DNA of 62,176 nt from an uncultured Eubacteriales bacterium (GTDB taxonomy: Bacteria > Bacillota > Clostridia > TANB77 > CAG-508). Position numbers and translations under genes: made by a program. The notes under the pieces are model-generated. The model was not told where the DNA came from and ran no database searches. It saw nothing but the letters and a program-made list of their open reading frames with translations. The DNA lies in contig CASFHP010000007.1 in assembly GCA_949294555.1 (NCBI GenBank), forward strand, positions 1 through 62,176, read 5' to 3'. Positions 34,772 through 43,802 of the stretch are shown here, one piece after another. How positions within the stretch are numbered: the stretch's first letter is position 1; each line of letters begins with the position of its first letter.

Positions 34772-35194
34772 ATGATATTTATTGCCATCTTGATTGGATG
34801 TATATTAGGAGCAATTTTAGGGTTAAATGCACCAATGATTTCCTATACATATTCAAGTTATTTAGCAATTGCAATTATAGCAGCGTTAGACTCTGTGTTT
34901 GGAGGAATTGCGTCAGTTATCAAAAAGAATTTTGACTTAAAAATTTTTATATCAGGATTTTTTGGAAATGCCATTTTGGCGATATTGTTGACCATTTTAG
35001 GACAAAAACTAAATGTAGATATTTATTTAGCTGCCATCGTAGTTTTTGTTTGGAGAATGTTTATGAATTTGGGTACCATTAGAAGATATTATGTAGAAAA
35101 ATGGTCAGATATGATAAAAGGAAAAGCAGCTAAAAAAAGTGAAAAAGAAACCAATAAAGAGGAAAAAAAGCAAGAAGAACAACAAAAAGCTTAA
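34772..35194 (+). CDS. sbp: small basic protein Sbp (DUF1290)
   Basis: 140-residue membrane protein with three to four helices (about 1-20, 25-50, 58-80, 85-105) and a charged lysine/glutamate tail. It matches the DUF1290/Sbp family (NAPMISYTYSSYLAIAI, ALDSVFGGI) found between the DUF881 genes and ftsA. Function unknown. AGGAGAGGAG lies upstream of ATG. The tail of about 30 residues is longer than the core family. Confidence 0.85.
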   Translation: MIFIAILIGCILGAILGLNAPMISYTYSSYLAIAIIAALDSVFGGIASVIKKNFDLKIFISGFFGNAILAILLTILGQKLNVDIYLAAIVVFVWRMFMNLGTIRRYYVEKWSDMIKGKAAKKSEKETNKEEKKQEEQQKA

Positions 35195-35233
35195 CCTTAT
35201 TAGGTGCGGAAAATCTTATATTTGGTTAAGATA

Positions 35234-35303
35234 AAATCTAGCGAAGCTAGATTTGTTTAACGTATAGAAAACAATATGAAACTTTAAATTACTTAAGCTC
35301 AAA
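35234..35303. repeat. intergenic repeats upstream of ftsA
   Basis: Contains AAATCTAGC-GAA-GCTAGATTT (35234-35254), shared with 20228-20248, then about 40 bases from 35262 (GTATAGAAAACAATATGAAA and following) that recur with five or so changes at 62087-62127. No open frame. Nearby ATTAGGTGCGG (35199-35209) also occurs at 30751-30761. Confidence 0.55.
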
Positions 35304-35337
35304 CGATAATAATTTATGAAAAAATATATAAAAAATA

Positions 35338-35384
35338 GTGTTACAACAGTATTGCAAAAATATTACAAAAATGTTACAATTTCT
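35338..35384 (+). promoter_or_regulatory. four 11-bp iterons upstream of ftsA promoter
   Basis: TTACAA, TTGCAA, TTACAA, TTACAA begin at 35341, 35352, 35363 and 35374, exactly 11 bases apart, each preceded by (A/G)T(A/G). The array abuts the -35 box at 35386. Same-face spacing suggests cooperative binding of a regulator; no known factor is recognised. Confidence 0.6.
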
Positions 35385-35385
35385 A

Positions 35386-35414
35386 TTGACATTTTTTTTA
35401 AAATGTAATATATA
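35386..35414 (+). promoter_or_regulatory. promoter of ftsA-ftsZ
   Basis: TTGACA, 17 bases, TATATA, 41 bases before the ftsA TTG start. Confidence 0.75.
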
Positions 35415-35454
35415 TACACTTAGAAAAAATATACTAATAAATGGAGGAATTAAC

Positions 35455-36684
35455 TTGGCAATAGGTGATATCATAGTGGGTATTGACATTGGTACAAGTA
35501 AGGTTTGCACCGTTGTAGGGGAAGTAAATAACTTTGGTCAAATCGAGATTATAAGCAATACCTCATATAAATGTAGTGGACTGAAAAAATGTAAAATCAT
35601 CAATGAAGATGAAATAAGTTTAAGTATAGCCAAAACAATTAAAGATGCTGAAGAAGAAACCAATTTAAAAATCAATTCAGCATATGTAACAATTCCAGGT
35701 AAATATGTAACAATTGTCCAAAATTCGATAACCAAAGAAGTAAAAGACAAATATTCTGGAATTTCTGTTAGAGATGTACAAAACGCCATTATGCAAGTAA
35801 AAGATATAGAAATACCAGATGGAAAGTCACTAATTGATATTGTTCCAGACAAAATCACATTAGATAATGGAACAGTTGTCACAGACCCAGTTGGAAATTT
35901 AAGTTCAAGTTTTACGATAAGTGCACAAATCATATTAGCAGAAAAAGAGTATGTAAGACAATTGCATAATATTTTCAAAAAAGCAGATTTAGAAATTGAT
36001 GGAATTGTACCAATCACATTGGCAGAAAGAAATTTAATTTTAGATAGTAACGAATTACATGATAATATAATGCTTTTAGATATAGGAGCAGGAAATATTG
36101 ATATCGGTGTTTTTGAAGGAAGTAGCTTTATCTACACAAATTCAATTCCTTTAGGAGGAGATAATATTACAAATGATATTGCTTTAGTATTAAATATTTC
36201 AGAAGAAGAAGCAGACAAATTAAAAAGGCAATATGGACTAGCTTTAAAATCATTTATAGATAATGATAATGATATTATCTTAAATACGTCAAAGGATGAG
36301 AATAAAAATAGAATTATAAAAAGTTCAGAATTAATTGAAATCATTGAAGCTAGAATAGAAGAAATGTTTTCAATTATCAATAAAGACATCACAAATAATG
36401 GATTAAAACATAAAATTAATAATGTAGTCTTAACAGGACAAGGCATTGTTAATATCAACAAAAGTGATGTAGCAGGAAAAATTATTTTAAATATTCCAGT
36501 AAAAATCTCAACAGGAAGGGCTATTAGCACTGTAAAGCCAGCATATAGGACAAGTTATGCATTAGTTAGATATATAGCAGCAAGACCATTTGCGAAAACT
36601 GTTTCAAGCAGTATAGATACACAAAATAATGAAAATGTGTTTAAAACAATCTTAGAAAAAATAAAAGAATTTTTTTATACATAA
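35455..36684 (+). CDS. ftsA: cell division protein FtsA
   Basis: Actin-fold protein (409 aa) that tethers FtsZ to the membrane. Nucleotide-binding elements are VGIDIGTSKVCTVVGE at the N terminus, LLDIGAGNIDIGVF in the middle and VVLTGQGIVNI late; the SHS2/1C subdomain lies between. The C-terminal KTILEKIKEFFYT is an amphipathic helix fitting membrane attachment. TTG 35455 follows GGAGGAAT; the longer frame to 35338 crosses the promoter and is rejected. Confidence 0.92.
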   Translation: MAIGDIIVGIDIGTSKVCTVVGEVNNFGQIEIISNTSYKCSGLKKCKIINEDEISLSIAKTIKDAEEETNLKINSAYVTIPGKYVTIVQNSITKEVKDKYSGISVRDVQNAIMQVKDIEIPDGKSLIDIVPDKITLDNGTVVTDPVGNLSSSFTISAQIILAEKEYVRQLHNIFKKADLEIDGIVPITLAERNLILDSNELHDNIMLLDIGAGNIDIGVFEGSSFIYTNSIPLGGDNITNDIALVLNISEEEADKLKRQYGLALKSFIDNDNDIILNTSKDENKNRIIKSSELIEIIEARIEEMFSIINKDITNNGLKHKINNVVLTGQGIVNINKSDVAGKIILNIPVKISTGRAISTVKPAYRTSYALVRYIAARPFAKTVSSSIDTQNNENVFKTILEKIKEFFYT

Positions 36685-36727
36685 GATATTAATTAAAAAT
36701 ATATAAAGATAAGGGAGGAAAAACTAA

Positions 36728-37849
36728 ATGATGGATTACAATGATGATAACAATATTACAATGATGGATGGAACCGCAACAATAAAGGTTATAGGTGTTG
36801 GAGGAGCAGGAAACAATGCTGTTAATAGAATGATTGATGCAGGAATAAAAGGTGTAGACTTTATTGCTGTTAATACAGATAGACAAGCACTTCAAACTTC
36901 AAAAGCAAATACAAAAATTCAAATAGGAGAAAAAATCACAAGAGGATTAGGTGCAGGAGCAAACCCTGACATTGGAGCACAATCAGCAGAAGAAAGTAAA
37001 GGGGAACTAGCAGAAGTATTAAGAGGAGCAGATATGGTATTTGTTACAGCCGGAATGGGTGGAGGAACAGGTACAGGAGCTGCACCAGTTGTTGCACAAG
37101 CTGCAAAAGAAATGGGAATATTAACAATAGGTGTTGTTACAAAACCATTTACATTTGAAGGAAAGAAAAGACTTTCACAAGCAGAAAGAGGAATTGAAAG
37201 TTTAAAAGGAAAAGTAGATACATTAGTTGTTATACCAAATGATAAATTATTACAAATTATTGATAGAAAAACATCAATCATAGAAGCATTTAAAATGGCT
37301 GATGATGTATTAAGACAAGGTGTACAAGGTATATCAGACTTAATTGCAATTCCAGGACTTGTAAACCTGGACTTTGCAGATGTAAAAACAATCATGTTAA
37401 ATCAAGGTATGGCACACATGGGTGTTGGTAGAGCTTCAGGAGAAAATAGAGCAGAAGATGCCGCAAAAGAAGCAATCCAAAGTCCATTACTAGAAACTTC
37501 AATCGAAGGAGCAAAAGGGGTTATCATCAATATTACAGGTGGAGAAGATTTAGGACTACACGAAGTAAACACAGCAGCAGAACTCGTTCAACGCAGTGTT
37601 GACCCAGAAGCAAATATTATCTTTGGTACAGTAACAGACCCTACAATGGAAGATGAAATTCAAATTACAGTTATTGCAACAGGATTTGAAAAATCAGAAC
37701 CAATTTCAAGTATTGGGGTAGATAATATTGTATCTAAAACTTGGGAAAAGAAAATTAATTCTATTCCAGCAAGTTCAGAAGTTAATAATTCACAAAATGA
37801 TTTAGATATCCCATCTTTCTTGAGAAAGAACAAAAATAAAAATATGTAG
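36728..37849 (+). CDS. ftsZ: cell division protein FtsZ
   Basis: Tubulin-like GTPase (373 aa) forming the Z ring. [27 protein letters not shown] (GTP signature, about residue 115) and the [12 protein letters not shown]7-loop region are clear. The C-terminal [10 protein letters not shown] is the conserved peptide that binds FtsA. GGGAGG lies upstream. A second ATG one codon on is possible. Confidence 0.97.
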   Translation: MMDYNDDNNITMMDGTATIKVIGVGGAGNNAVNRMIDAGIKGVDFIAVNTDRQALQTSKANTKIQIGEKITRGLGAGANPDIGAQSAEESKGELAEVLRGADMVFVTAGMGGGTGTGAAPVVAQAAKEMGILTIGVVTKPFTFEGKKRLSQAERGIESLKGKVDTLVVIPNDKLLQIIDRKTSIIEAFKMADDVLRQGVQGISDLIAIPGLVNLDFADVKTIMLNQGMAHMGVGRASGENRAEDAAKEAIQSPLLETSIEGAKGVIINITGGEDLGLHEVNTAAELVQRSVDPEANIIFGTVTDPTMEDEIQITVIATGFEKSEPISSIGVDNIVSKTWEKKINSIPASSEVNNSQNDLDIPSFLRKNKNKNM

Positions 37850-37869
37850 AACATAAAATTTTTAATTAA

Positions 37870-38051
37870 AAGGTACTATAAATAATATTTTATTTATTAC
37901 ATGGCTATCATTACAGAATATACAAATTCTAACATTATAAAGCAGGCACTTCTCACAGCAAGTCTGAGATTCTCCTACTTGATAATGTAAGAATTTGTAA
38001 TATTCTTACATTTGCACATGTAATTTCATAAAATATTATTTATAGTACCTT
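37870..38051. mobile_element. MITE with 24-bp perfect terminal inverted repeats
   Basis: 182-base element whose ends (37870-37893 and 38028-38051, starting AAGGTACTATAAATAATATT) are exact reverse complements, with a nested inverted repeat ACAAATTCT..ACATTAT (37922 and 37984 regions) around a central hairpin CTCACAGCAAGTCTGAG. TAAA flanks both sides if the repeat is taken from AGGTAC, a possible target duplication. No coding capacity. A diverged copy lies inverted at 53299-53462. It fills most of the ftsZ-spoIIGA gap. Confidence 0.9.
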
Positions 38052-38111
38052 AAAAAACACTTTTTATGTATAAAAAAATAGAATTATATAAAAAATACTT
38101 TATAGGAAAAG

Positions 38112-38149
38112 GAAATAATCGAATTTTACCGATTATTTCTTTTTTTTTA
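38112..38149 (+). terminator. terminator of the ftsAZ transcript
   Basis: Stem GAAATAATCG/CGATTATTTC with an 8-base loop and a run of nine T. It follows the MITE, so the ftsZ mRNA probably contains it. Confidence 0.85.
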
Positions 38150-38212
38150 CAATAAGAAAGGACAGCTTTTTCATAACTTAGGTAGTAAAATAGGAAAGCA
38201 GGTGATTGATAG

Positions 38213-39100
38213 ATGACAATCTACATAGATGTTGTGTTGATAGAAAACTTATTAATGAATTATATTATCCTATTTGCAACAGGCGTAATTTTAAAAATAC
38301 CCATAAAACATATACGATTAATTTTAGCAAGTTTATTAGGGGCAATCTACACGATTATTGCATATATTTCAGGCTTAAAAATATATTCTAACTTTTTCTT
38401 AAAATTAATCTTGTCCCTTGTCATCATATATATAGCATTTAACCCTAAGAGTATAAAGAAATTATTAAAATTCACTTTGATTTTTTATTTAACCTCTTTT
38501 ATATTTGGTGGTGCAGCATTTGCTTTAATTTACATTGTAAAACCACAGGAAATCTTACAAAATAATGGACTAGTGTTAAATGCCAATTCGTTAAAAGTAA
38601 TCTTTATTTCAGCCATTATTGCATTTGTCATTATTACAATAGGATTTAAGGTAGTAAAAAATAAAATTTCAGCAAAAGATATGTATTGTGATGTAAAAAT
38701 AAAATTAAATCATAAAGAAATTGAAACAAAAGCCATGCTAGATACAGGAAATTTTTTAAAAGAACCAATTACCAATACACCTGTTATTGTTGTTGAACAC
38801 ACACTTTTGTATGACTGCATACCAAAAGAAATTTTAAATCATTTAGAAAGTATTTTAGGAGGTGATTTTAGTGAAATACCAGATAATATAAAAGAAGAAT
38901 ATATGCCCAGATTAAAAGTAATTCCATTTTCTTCTTTGGGAAAACAAAATGGAATGTTATTAGGAATAAAAGCAGAAAAGGTCATAATAAAATTTGAAGA
39001 AGAAGAAAAAGAAAATCAAAATGTTATTATTGGCATCTATAACAAATCATTGACAAAAAGGGGAGAATATAGGGCTTTATTGGGAATTGAATTAATGTAA
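38213..39100 (+). CDS. spoIIGA: sporulation sigma-E processing peptidase SpoIIGA
   Basis: 295-residue protein with about five membrane helices in the first 150 residues and a cytoplasmic aspartic-protease domain with the active-site motif MLDTGNFLKEP (about residue 180). It cleaves pro-sigma-E in the mother cell after septum formation. The gene is directly upstream of sigE, the standard arrangement. AGGTGAT precedes ATG. Confidence 0.92.
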   Translation: MTIYIDVVLIENLLMNYIILFATGVILKIPIKHIRLILASLLGAIYTIIAYISGLKIYSNFFLKLILSLVIIYIAFNPKSIKKLLKFTLIFYLTSFIFGGAAFALIYIVKPQEILQNNGLVLNANSLKVIFISAIIAFVIITIGFKVVKNKISAKDMYCDVKIKLNHKEIETKAMLDTGNFLKEPITNTPVIVVEHTLLYDCIPKEILNHLESILGGDFSEIPDNIKEEYMPRLKVIPFSSLGKQNGMLLGIKAEKVIIKFEEEEKENQNVIIGIYNKSLTKRGEYRALLGIELM

Positions 39101-39115
39101 AGGAGTTGATGGATT

Positions 39116-39854
39116 TTGAAAATTATTGATTTTGTAAAAAATAGTATACATACCATATGTGCAAAATACTTAAATGACAATGATGAAATAGAATATTTGC
39201 CGATATTTTACATAGCTGGTAGCCAAACTCTCCCACCACCATTACCACCAGAAGAAGAGGAAATATATATAAAAAAACTATCAGAAGAAAACAACCTAGA
39301 AGCTAGGCAAGTTTTAGTAGAAAGAAACTTAAGATTAGTGGTATATATAGCCAAAAAATTTGAAAACACAGGAATTGGAATAGAAGATTTAATATCAATA
39401 GGTACCATAGGACTTATGAAAGGGGTCAACACTTTTAATAATGAAAAGAAAATAAAACTAGCAACATACGCTTCAAGATGTATTGAAAATGAAATATTAA
39501 TGCACTTAAGAAAAAGTAATAAAATCAAAGGAGAAATTTCGATAGATGAACCATTAAATAAAGATGGAGACGGAAATGAATTATTACTTTCAGATATATT
39601 AGGAACAGAACCAGATGTAACTTCCAGAAACTTGGAAGATGAAGTGGATAAAACCCTACTTCGTGCAGCTGTCTTAAAATTAAATGACAGAGAAAAACAT
39701 ATAATGGAAATGCGATTTGGCTTTAAAACAGGAAAAGAAAAGACACAAAAAGAAGTGGCAGATGAACTTCGGCATTTCGCAAAGTTACATATCTAGGTTG
39801 GAAAAGAAAATTATTAATAAAATGAAAAAAGACATTGTGAGTAAAATTGGTTGA
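39116..39854 (+). pseudogene. sigE: RNA polymerase sigma-E factor, frameshifted near the C terminus
   Basis: Mother-cell sigma factor. It keeps the pro-sequence (about 30 residues ending before [13 protein letters not shown], the SpoIIGA target), region 2 ([28 protein letters not shown]) and the start of region 4. At about 39770 one extra base (CTTC|GGC) throws the frame: as written the protein ends RHFAKLHI at 39796 (226 aa). Removing one C restores [21 protein letters not shown] and a stop at 39852-39854, the normal end of sigma-E. The lost part is the -35 recognition helix, so the product as read should not recognise promoters. Either a real mutation or an assembly indel. TTG 39116 follows AAAGGAG. 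Confidence 0.9.
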
Positions 39855-40093
39855 CAATCGCCATTAAATTAGTTACATGATGGAATGACAGGGAAGTAAT
39901 CTATTATCCTAACAGTATGTCCAAAAAACTTTATACAGTTGTACGAGTTTTTATGTAGTTACTTCCAACTTGAATTTTAAAAATAAATAAAAATGAAATT
40001 TTATTGAGCGAATAGAAATCTCTTTTTAGGAAATACTTATAGTATGAAGTGTTTTTAGAAACTAAAAATACAAACTAAAAGGAGGTTTTCTTT
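39855..40093. other. sigE-sigG intergenic region
   Basis: About 240 bases, no open frame. GTATG at about 40042 followed some 20 bases later by AAATACAAAC loosely resembles a forespore (sigma-F/G) promoter, which is where sigG is normally read from; the match is weak. Confidence 0.3.
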
Positions 40094-40867
40094 TTGCTAA
40101 ATAAAGTTGAAATCTGTGGAGTCAATACATCAAATTTACCATTATTAAGTAAAGAAGAAAAAGAAGAACTTTTTGTAAAAATAAAAGCAGGAGATGAAGA
40201 AGCAAGAAAAACATTTATCAATGGAAATTTACGATTAGTATTAAGTGTCATACAACGATTTTACGGAAGAGGAGAAAATGCAGACGACTTATTTCAAGTA
40301 GGTTGTGTAGGGCTAATCAAAGCAATTGACAACTTTGATTTAAGCCAAAATGTACAATTTAGTACTTATGCAGTACCAATGATTATTGGAGAGGTAAAAC
40401 GATACTTAAGAGATAACAATAGTATAAGAGTTAGTAGGTCTATAAGAGATTTGGCCTACAAAATCATACAATATAAGGAACGATATACAAAGGAACATGG
40501 AAAAGAACCAACGGTAGAAGAAATTGCCAAAGAATTAGAAGTATCAAAAGAAGACATTGCATTTAGTTTGGACGCCATACAAGACCCAGTTTCGCTACAA
40601 GAACCAGTATATAATGACGGCTCTGAAAGTATCTATATTATGGACCAAGTAAAAGACAGCAAAAACACAGATGAATTATGGGCAGAAAAAATAACCATAA
40701 AAGGAGCTATGGAAAAATTAAATGAAAAAGAAAGAATGATAATCAATAAACGATTTTTTGATGGGAGAACACAAATGGAAGTAGCAGAAGAAATTGGCAT
40801 ATCACAAGCACAAGTATCAAGATTAGAAAAAACCGCCATACAGCATATTAAAAGATTATATAAATGA
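40094..40867 (+). CDS. sigG: RNA polymerase sporulation sigma factor sigma-G
   Basis: 257-residue forespore sigma factor. The N-terminal NKVEICGVNTSNLP is diagnostic of sigma-G. Region 2 (GNLRLVLSVIQRF, ADDLFQVGCVGLIKAIDNFD, FSTYAVPMIIGEVKRYLRD), region 3 and region 4 with an intact HTH (EVAEEIGISQAQVSRLEK) are all present, in contrast to the frameshifted sigE beside it. TTG 40094 follows AAAGGAGG. It would control late forespore genes, including germination receptors such as the gerA-type operon at 48783. Confidence 0.95.
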   Translation: MLNKVEICGVNTSNLPLLSKEEKEELFVKIKAGDEEARKTFINGNLRLVLSVIQRFYGRGENADDLFQVGCVGLIKAIDNFDLSQNVQFSTYAVPMIIGEVKRYLRDNNSIRVSRSIRDLAYKIIQYKERYTKEHGKEPTVEEIAKELEVSKEDIAFSLDAIQDPVSLQEPVYNDGSESIYIMDQVKDSKNTDELWAEKITIKGAMEKLNEKERMIINKRFFDGRTQMEVAEEIGISQAQVSRLEKTAIQHIKRLYK

Positions 40868-40983
40868 GATAAAGAAAATAGATAATTTCCTAGAATAAAT
40901 AAATGAAATTTGAATATGTATTGTAATAAAAGAAAATTTGAAGTGATTAGAATATAGCCACAAAGTGAAAGGGGTAGTTATTA

Positions 40984-41220
40984 ATGCAAGAAAAAGGTTT
41001 AGATTTTAAACATAAGGAAGTTATCAACATTAATGATGGAAGAAGATTAGGATATGTGCAAGATGTATGTGCAGATTTGGAAACGGGAAATATTACACAT
41101 ATTATTGTTCCAGGTTCAGGAAATAAATTAATGAATATTTTTAAAACAGATAATGAAATTTCAATTCCCTGGAAGAATGTAAAATGTATAGGGGAAGATT
41201 TGATATTAGTGGAATTATAA
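40984..41220 (+). CDS. YlmC/YmxH family PRC-barrel sporulation protein
   Basis: 78 residues forming one PRC-barrel-like domain (INDGRRLGYVQDVCADLETG, ISIPWKNVKCIGEDLILVE). It resembles the YlmC/YmxH family, which in Bacillus and clostridia is encoded just after sigG. Role not established. GAAAGGGG lies upstream. It is followed directly by palindrome 4. Confidence 0.82.
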   Translation: MQEKGLDFKHKEVININDGRRLGYVQDVCADLETGNITHIIVPGSGNKLMNIFKTDNEISIPWKNVKCIGEDLILVEL

Positions 41221-41335
41221 GGACAGTTAGGGACAGGTAGGGTTTTGTACCACTTTTGTCGAAAAATGGTGAATAAATTATATTCTTCATTTTTCGACAA
41301 AAGTGGTACAAAACCCTACCTGTCCCTAACTGTCC
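41221..41335. repeat. 48-bp perfect inverted repeat (palindrome 4)
   Basis: Arms 41221-41268 and 41288-41335 are exact reverse complements over 48 bases, and pairing continues into the 19-base loop with two mismatches. Words include GGACAGTTAGGGACAGGTAGG and TTGTACCACTTTTGTCG. Both arms contain TGTCGAA, the core of a Spo0A box. It starts on the base after the ylmC stop and ends just before the alaS promoter. Confidence 0.95.
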
Positions 41336-41339
41336 CCTC

Positions 41340-41368
41340 TTGATTTTTTTCCATATTTACAGTATAAT
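41340..41368 (+). promoter_or_regulatory. promoter of alaS
   Basis: TTGATT, 17 bases, TATAAT, 38 bases before the alaS ATG and 4 bases after palindrome 4. No T-box leader is visible. Confidence 0.65.
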
Positions 41369-41406
41369 GCTAATATCGTATGTATAAAAAGAAGGGAAGA
41401 ATTTGA

Positions 41407-43164
41407 ATGAAAGCAATCGAGATTAGAAACAAATATTTAGAATTTTTTAAAAAACATGGACATAGCGTAATACCATCAGCTTCATTAATACCAGAAAATG
41501 ACCCATCTGTACTATTTACAACAGCTGGCATGCAACCATTGGTACCTTATTTATTAGGAGAAAAACATCCAGAAGGGACAAGACTTACAGATTATCAAAA
41601 ATGTGTGAGAACAAATGATATTGATGAGGTAGGAGATAATAGACATTTAACATATTTTGAAATGCTTGGAAACTGGTCATTAGGAGATTATTTCAAAGAA
41701 GAGTCTATTAAAATGAGTTTTGATTTCTTAACAAAAGAATTACAAATACCAGTAGAAAAATTATCTGTTACTTGTTTTGCAGGAGATGAAGATTGTCCAA
41801 GGGATGAGGTTTCTGCAAAAGTATGGAAAGATGTTGGTATTTTAGATGGACATATCTATTTTTATGGAAAAGATGACAACTGGTGGATAGCAGGAGAAGA
41901 AGGACCATGTGGACCTGATACAGAAATGTTTTATGACACTGGAAAGCCAGCTTGTGGACCAGATTGTCAGCCTAGTTGTGATTGTGGTAAATATGTTGAA
42001 GTTTGGAATAATGTGTTTATGGAATATTATAAAGATAAAAATGGATATTCTAAGTTGAAACAAAGAAATGTTGATACTGGTTTAGGATTAGAGAGAATGA
42101 CAATGTTGTTACAAGGAAAAGAAACACCATTTGATACAGAACTATTCTTACCAGTTATGGAGAAAATCCAAGAACTTCAAAAAATAGATAACATAGAAAG
42201 TAGAAGAATTATTGCAGAACATTTACGTTCAAGCATGATGATTATTGCAGATGGTGGAAGACCAAGTAATATTGATAGAGGATATGTTTTAAGAAGATTA
42301 ATTCGTAGAATGATAAGACATATGAACAAATTACAAATTGATTTATCAGAATTATCAAATTTAATTGATATTAATATTGATAATTTAAAAGAAATGTATC
42401 CAGAATTAGAACAAAATAGAGAAACAATAAAAAATGTAATTAATGAAGAAAAAGATAAATTTGTAAAAACCTTAACACATGGAGAAAGAGAATTTGACAA
42501 AGAAATGCAAAAGGCAAAACAAGAGGGCAAAACAGAAATTAATGCCAATATTGTATTTAGACTATATGATACTTATGGTTTCCCACCAGAGGTTACAAAA
42601 GAATTAGCTGATGAAAATAATATGACAGTAGATTTAAAAGGATTTGAAGAACTATTTAAAGCCCATCAAGAAAAATCAAGACAAGGAAGTACACAAAAAT
42701 TTAAAGGTGGACTAGCAGACCAAAATGAAAAAACAATTGCATATCACACAGCAACCCATTTATTACATCAAGCACTAAGAACAGTTTTAGGAGACCATGT
42801 AAAACAAAGTGGTTCTAACATCACAGAGGAAAGATTACGTTTTGACTTTACACATCCACAAAAAATGACAAAAGAAGAAATTCAAAAAGTAGAAGACTTG
42901 GTAAATGAACAAATTCAAAGAGATTTACCAGTAACTTGTGAAGAAATGAGTTATGAAGACGCAAAAAAATCAGGAGCAATTGGATTGTTCACAGATAAAT
43001 ATGGAGACAAAGTAAAAGTATATACAATAGGAGACTTTAGTAAAGAAATTTGTGGTGGACCTCATGTAACACACACAGGAGATATGGGAAGATTTAAAAT
43101 CAAAAAAGAAGAGTCAAATTCTTCTGGAATTAGAAGAATTAAAGCAGTTTTGATTAAAGATTAG
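41407..43164 (+). CDS. alaS: alanyl-tRNA synthetase, compact form
   Basis: Class II synthetase charging tRNA-Ala. The catalytic core is intact (FTTAGMQPLVPYL, TYFEMLGNWSLGDYF, NVDTGLGLERM, GYVLRRLIRRM), and an editing-domain core follows (TATHLLHQALR, RLRFDFTHP, CGGPHV). At 585 residues it is far shorter than the usual 870 or so: FEELFKAHQEKSRQ is followed within about 30 residues by HTATHLL, so the beta-barrel that usually precedes the editing core is missing, and the protein ends after the editing core (SSGIRRIKAV), so the C-terminal oligomerisation domain is also missing. The stop is clean with no continuation in other frames, suggesting a true reduced enzyme. Confidence 0.93.
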   Translation: MKAIEIRNKYLEFFKKHGHSVIPSASLIPENDPSVLFTTAGMQPLVPYLLGEKHPEGTRLTDYQKCVRTNDIDEVGDNRHLTYFEMLGNWSLGDYFKEESIKMSFDFLTKELQIPVEKLSVTCFAGDEDCPRDEVSAKVWKDVGILDGHIYFYGKDDNWWIAGEEGPCGPDTEMFYDTGKPACGPDCQPSCDCGKYVEVWNNVFMEYYKDKNGYSKLKQRNVDTGLGLERMTMLLQGKETPFDTELFLPVMEKIQELQKIDNIESRRIIAEHLRSSMMIIADGGRPSNIDRGYVLRRLIRRMIRHMNKLQIDLSELSNLIDINIDNLKEMYPELEQNRETIKNVINEEKDKFVKTLTHGEREFDKEMQKAKQEGKTEINANIVFRLYDTYGFPPEVTKELADENNMTVDLKGFEELFKAHQEKSRQGSTQKFKGGLADQNEKTIAYHTATHLLHQALRTVLGDHVKQSGSNITEERLRFDFTHPQKMTKEEIQKVEDLVNEQIQRDLPVTCEEMSYEDAKKSGAIGLFTDKYGDKVKVYTIGDFSKEICGGPHVTHTGDMGRFKIKKEESNSSGIRRIKAVLIKD

Positions 43165-43281
43165 AAAACAAAGAAAAAAGTAAAACAAGTTACAAATAAT
43201 ATGCATAGATCTAGCTATAAGCTAAAATGTCAAAAAATCAAATAAGTTCTTTAGTCATAAGTGAGAAAGGAATGATAGAAA

Positions 43282-43629
43282 ATGGAAGATTGTTTGTTTT
43301 GTAAAATTGTAAAAGGAGAAATTCCATCAAATAAAGTGTATGAAGATGAAGACATACTTGCATTTTATGATATAAACCCAGCAACACCAATTCATATATT
43401 AGTAATACCAAAAAAACATATAGCAACTCATAATGATTTAACAGACGAAGATAGCGAATTAATGGCAAAAATGCATAGAGTAATTAACCAAATTGCAGAA
43501 GAAAAAGGATTTAAGGAAAAAGGATATAGATTGATTATGAATTGTGGAGAAGATAGTGGTCAAGAAGTAAAACATTTACATTTTCATATCCTTGCTGGTA
43601 AAAAGATGGGACCAAAAATCATAGGATAA
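43282..43629 (+). CDS. HIT-family nucleotide hydrolase
   Basis: 115-residue histidine-triad protein. CLFCKIVKGEIPS at the start and HLHFHILAG (His-x-His-x-His) near the end are the family signatures; HINT-type members hydrolyse adenosine phosphoramidates. The extended ribosome site GAAAGGAATGAT (43265-43276) precedes ATG 43282. Confidence 0.92.
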   Translation: MEDCLFCKIVKGEIPSNKVYEDEDILAFYDINPATPIHILVIPKKHIATHNDLTDEDSELMAKMHRVINQIAEEKGFKEKGYRLIMNCGEDSGQEVKHLHFHILAGKKMGPKIIG

Positions 43630-43802
43630 ATTTTAAAAGATAGATGTATGCTCTTTTGTTTAAACTAATATATGTTGATTTTATTATATAATAAAAAAAT
43701 CATAAAAGCCTTGCTAATCAGGACTTTTTGTGTTATAATTACAAGTGTAAGGTTATTTTTAATAAAAGAGGTGAAAAACTTAGAGGTATTCTAAGGTAAA
43801 AT

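Noticed and set aside
30751..35209. Shared word ATTAGGTGCGG at 30751 and 35199
   Set aside because: Only 11 bases in two places, in different structural settings; too little to call a repeat family.
35538..36017. 159-codon minus-strand frame opposite ftsA (and similar frames opposite ftsZ at 36919-37395)
   Set aside because: Shadows created by the codon bias of the genuine division genes.
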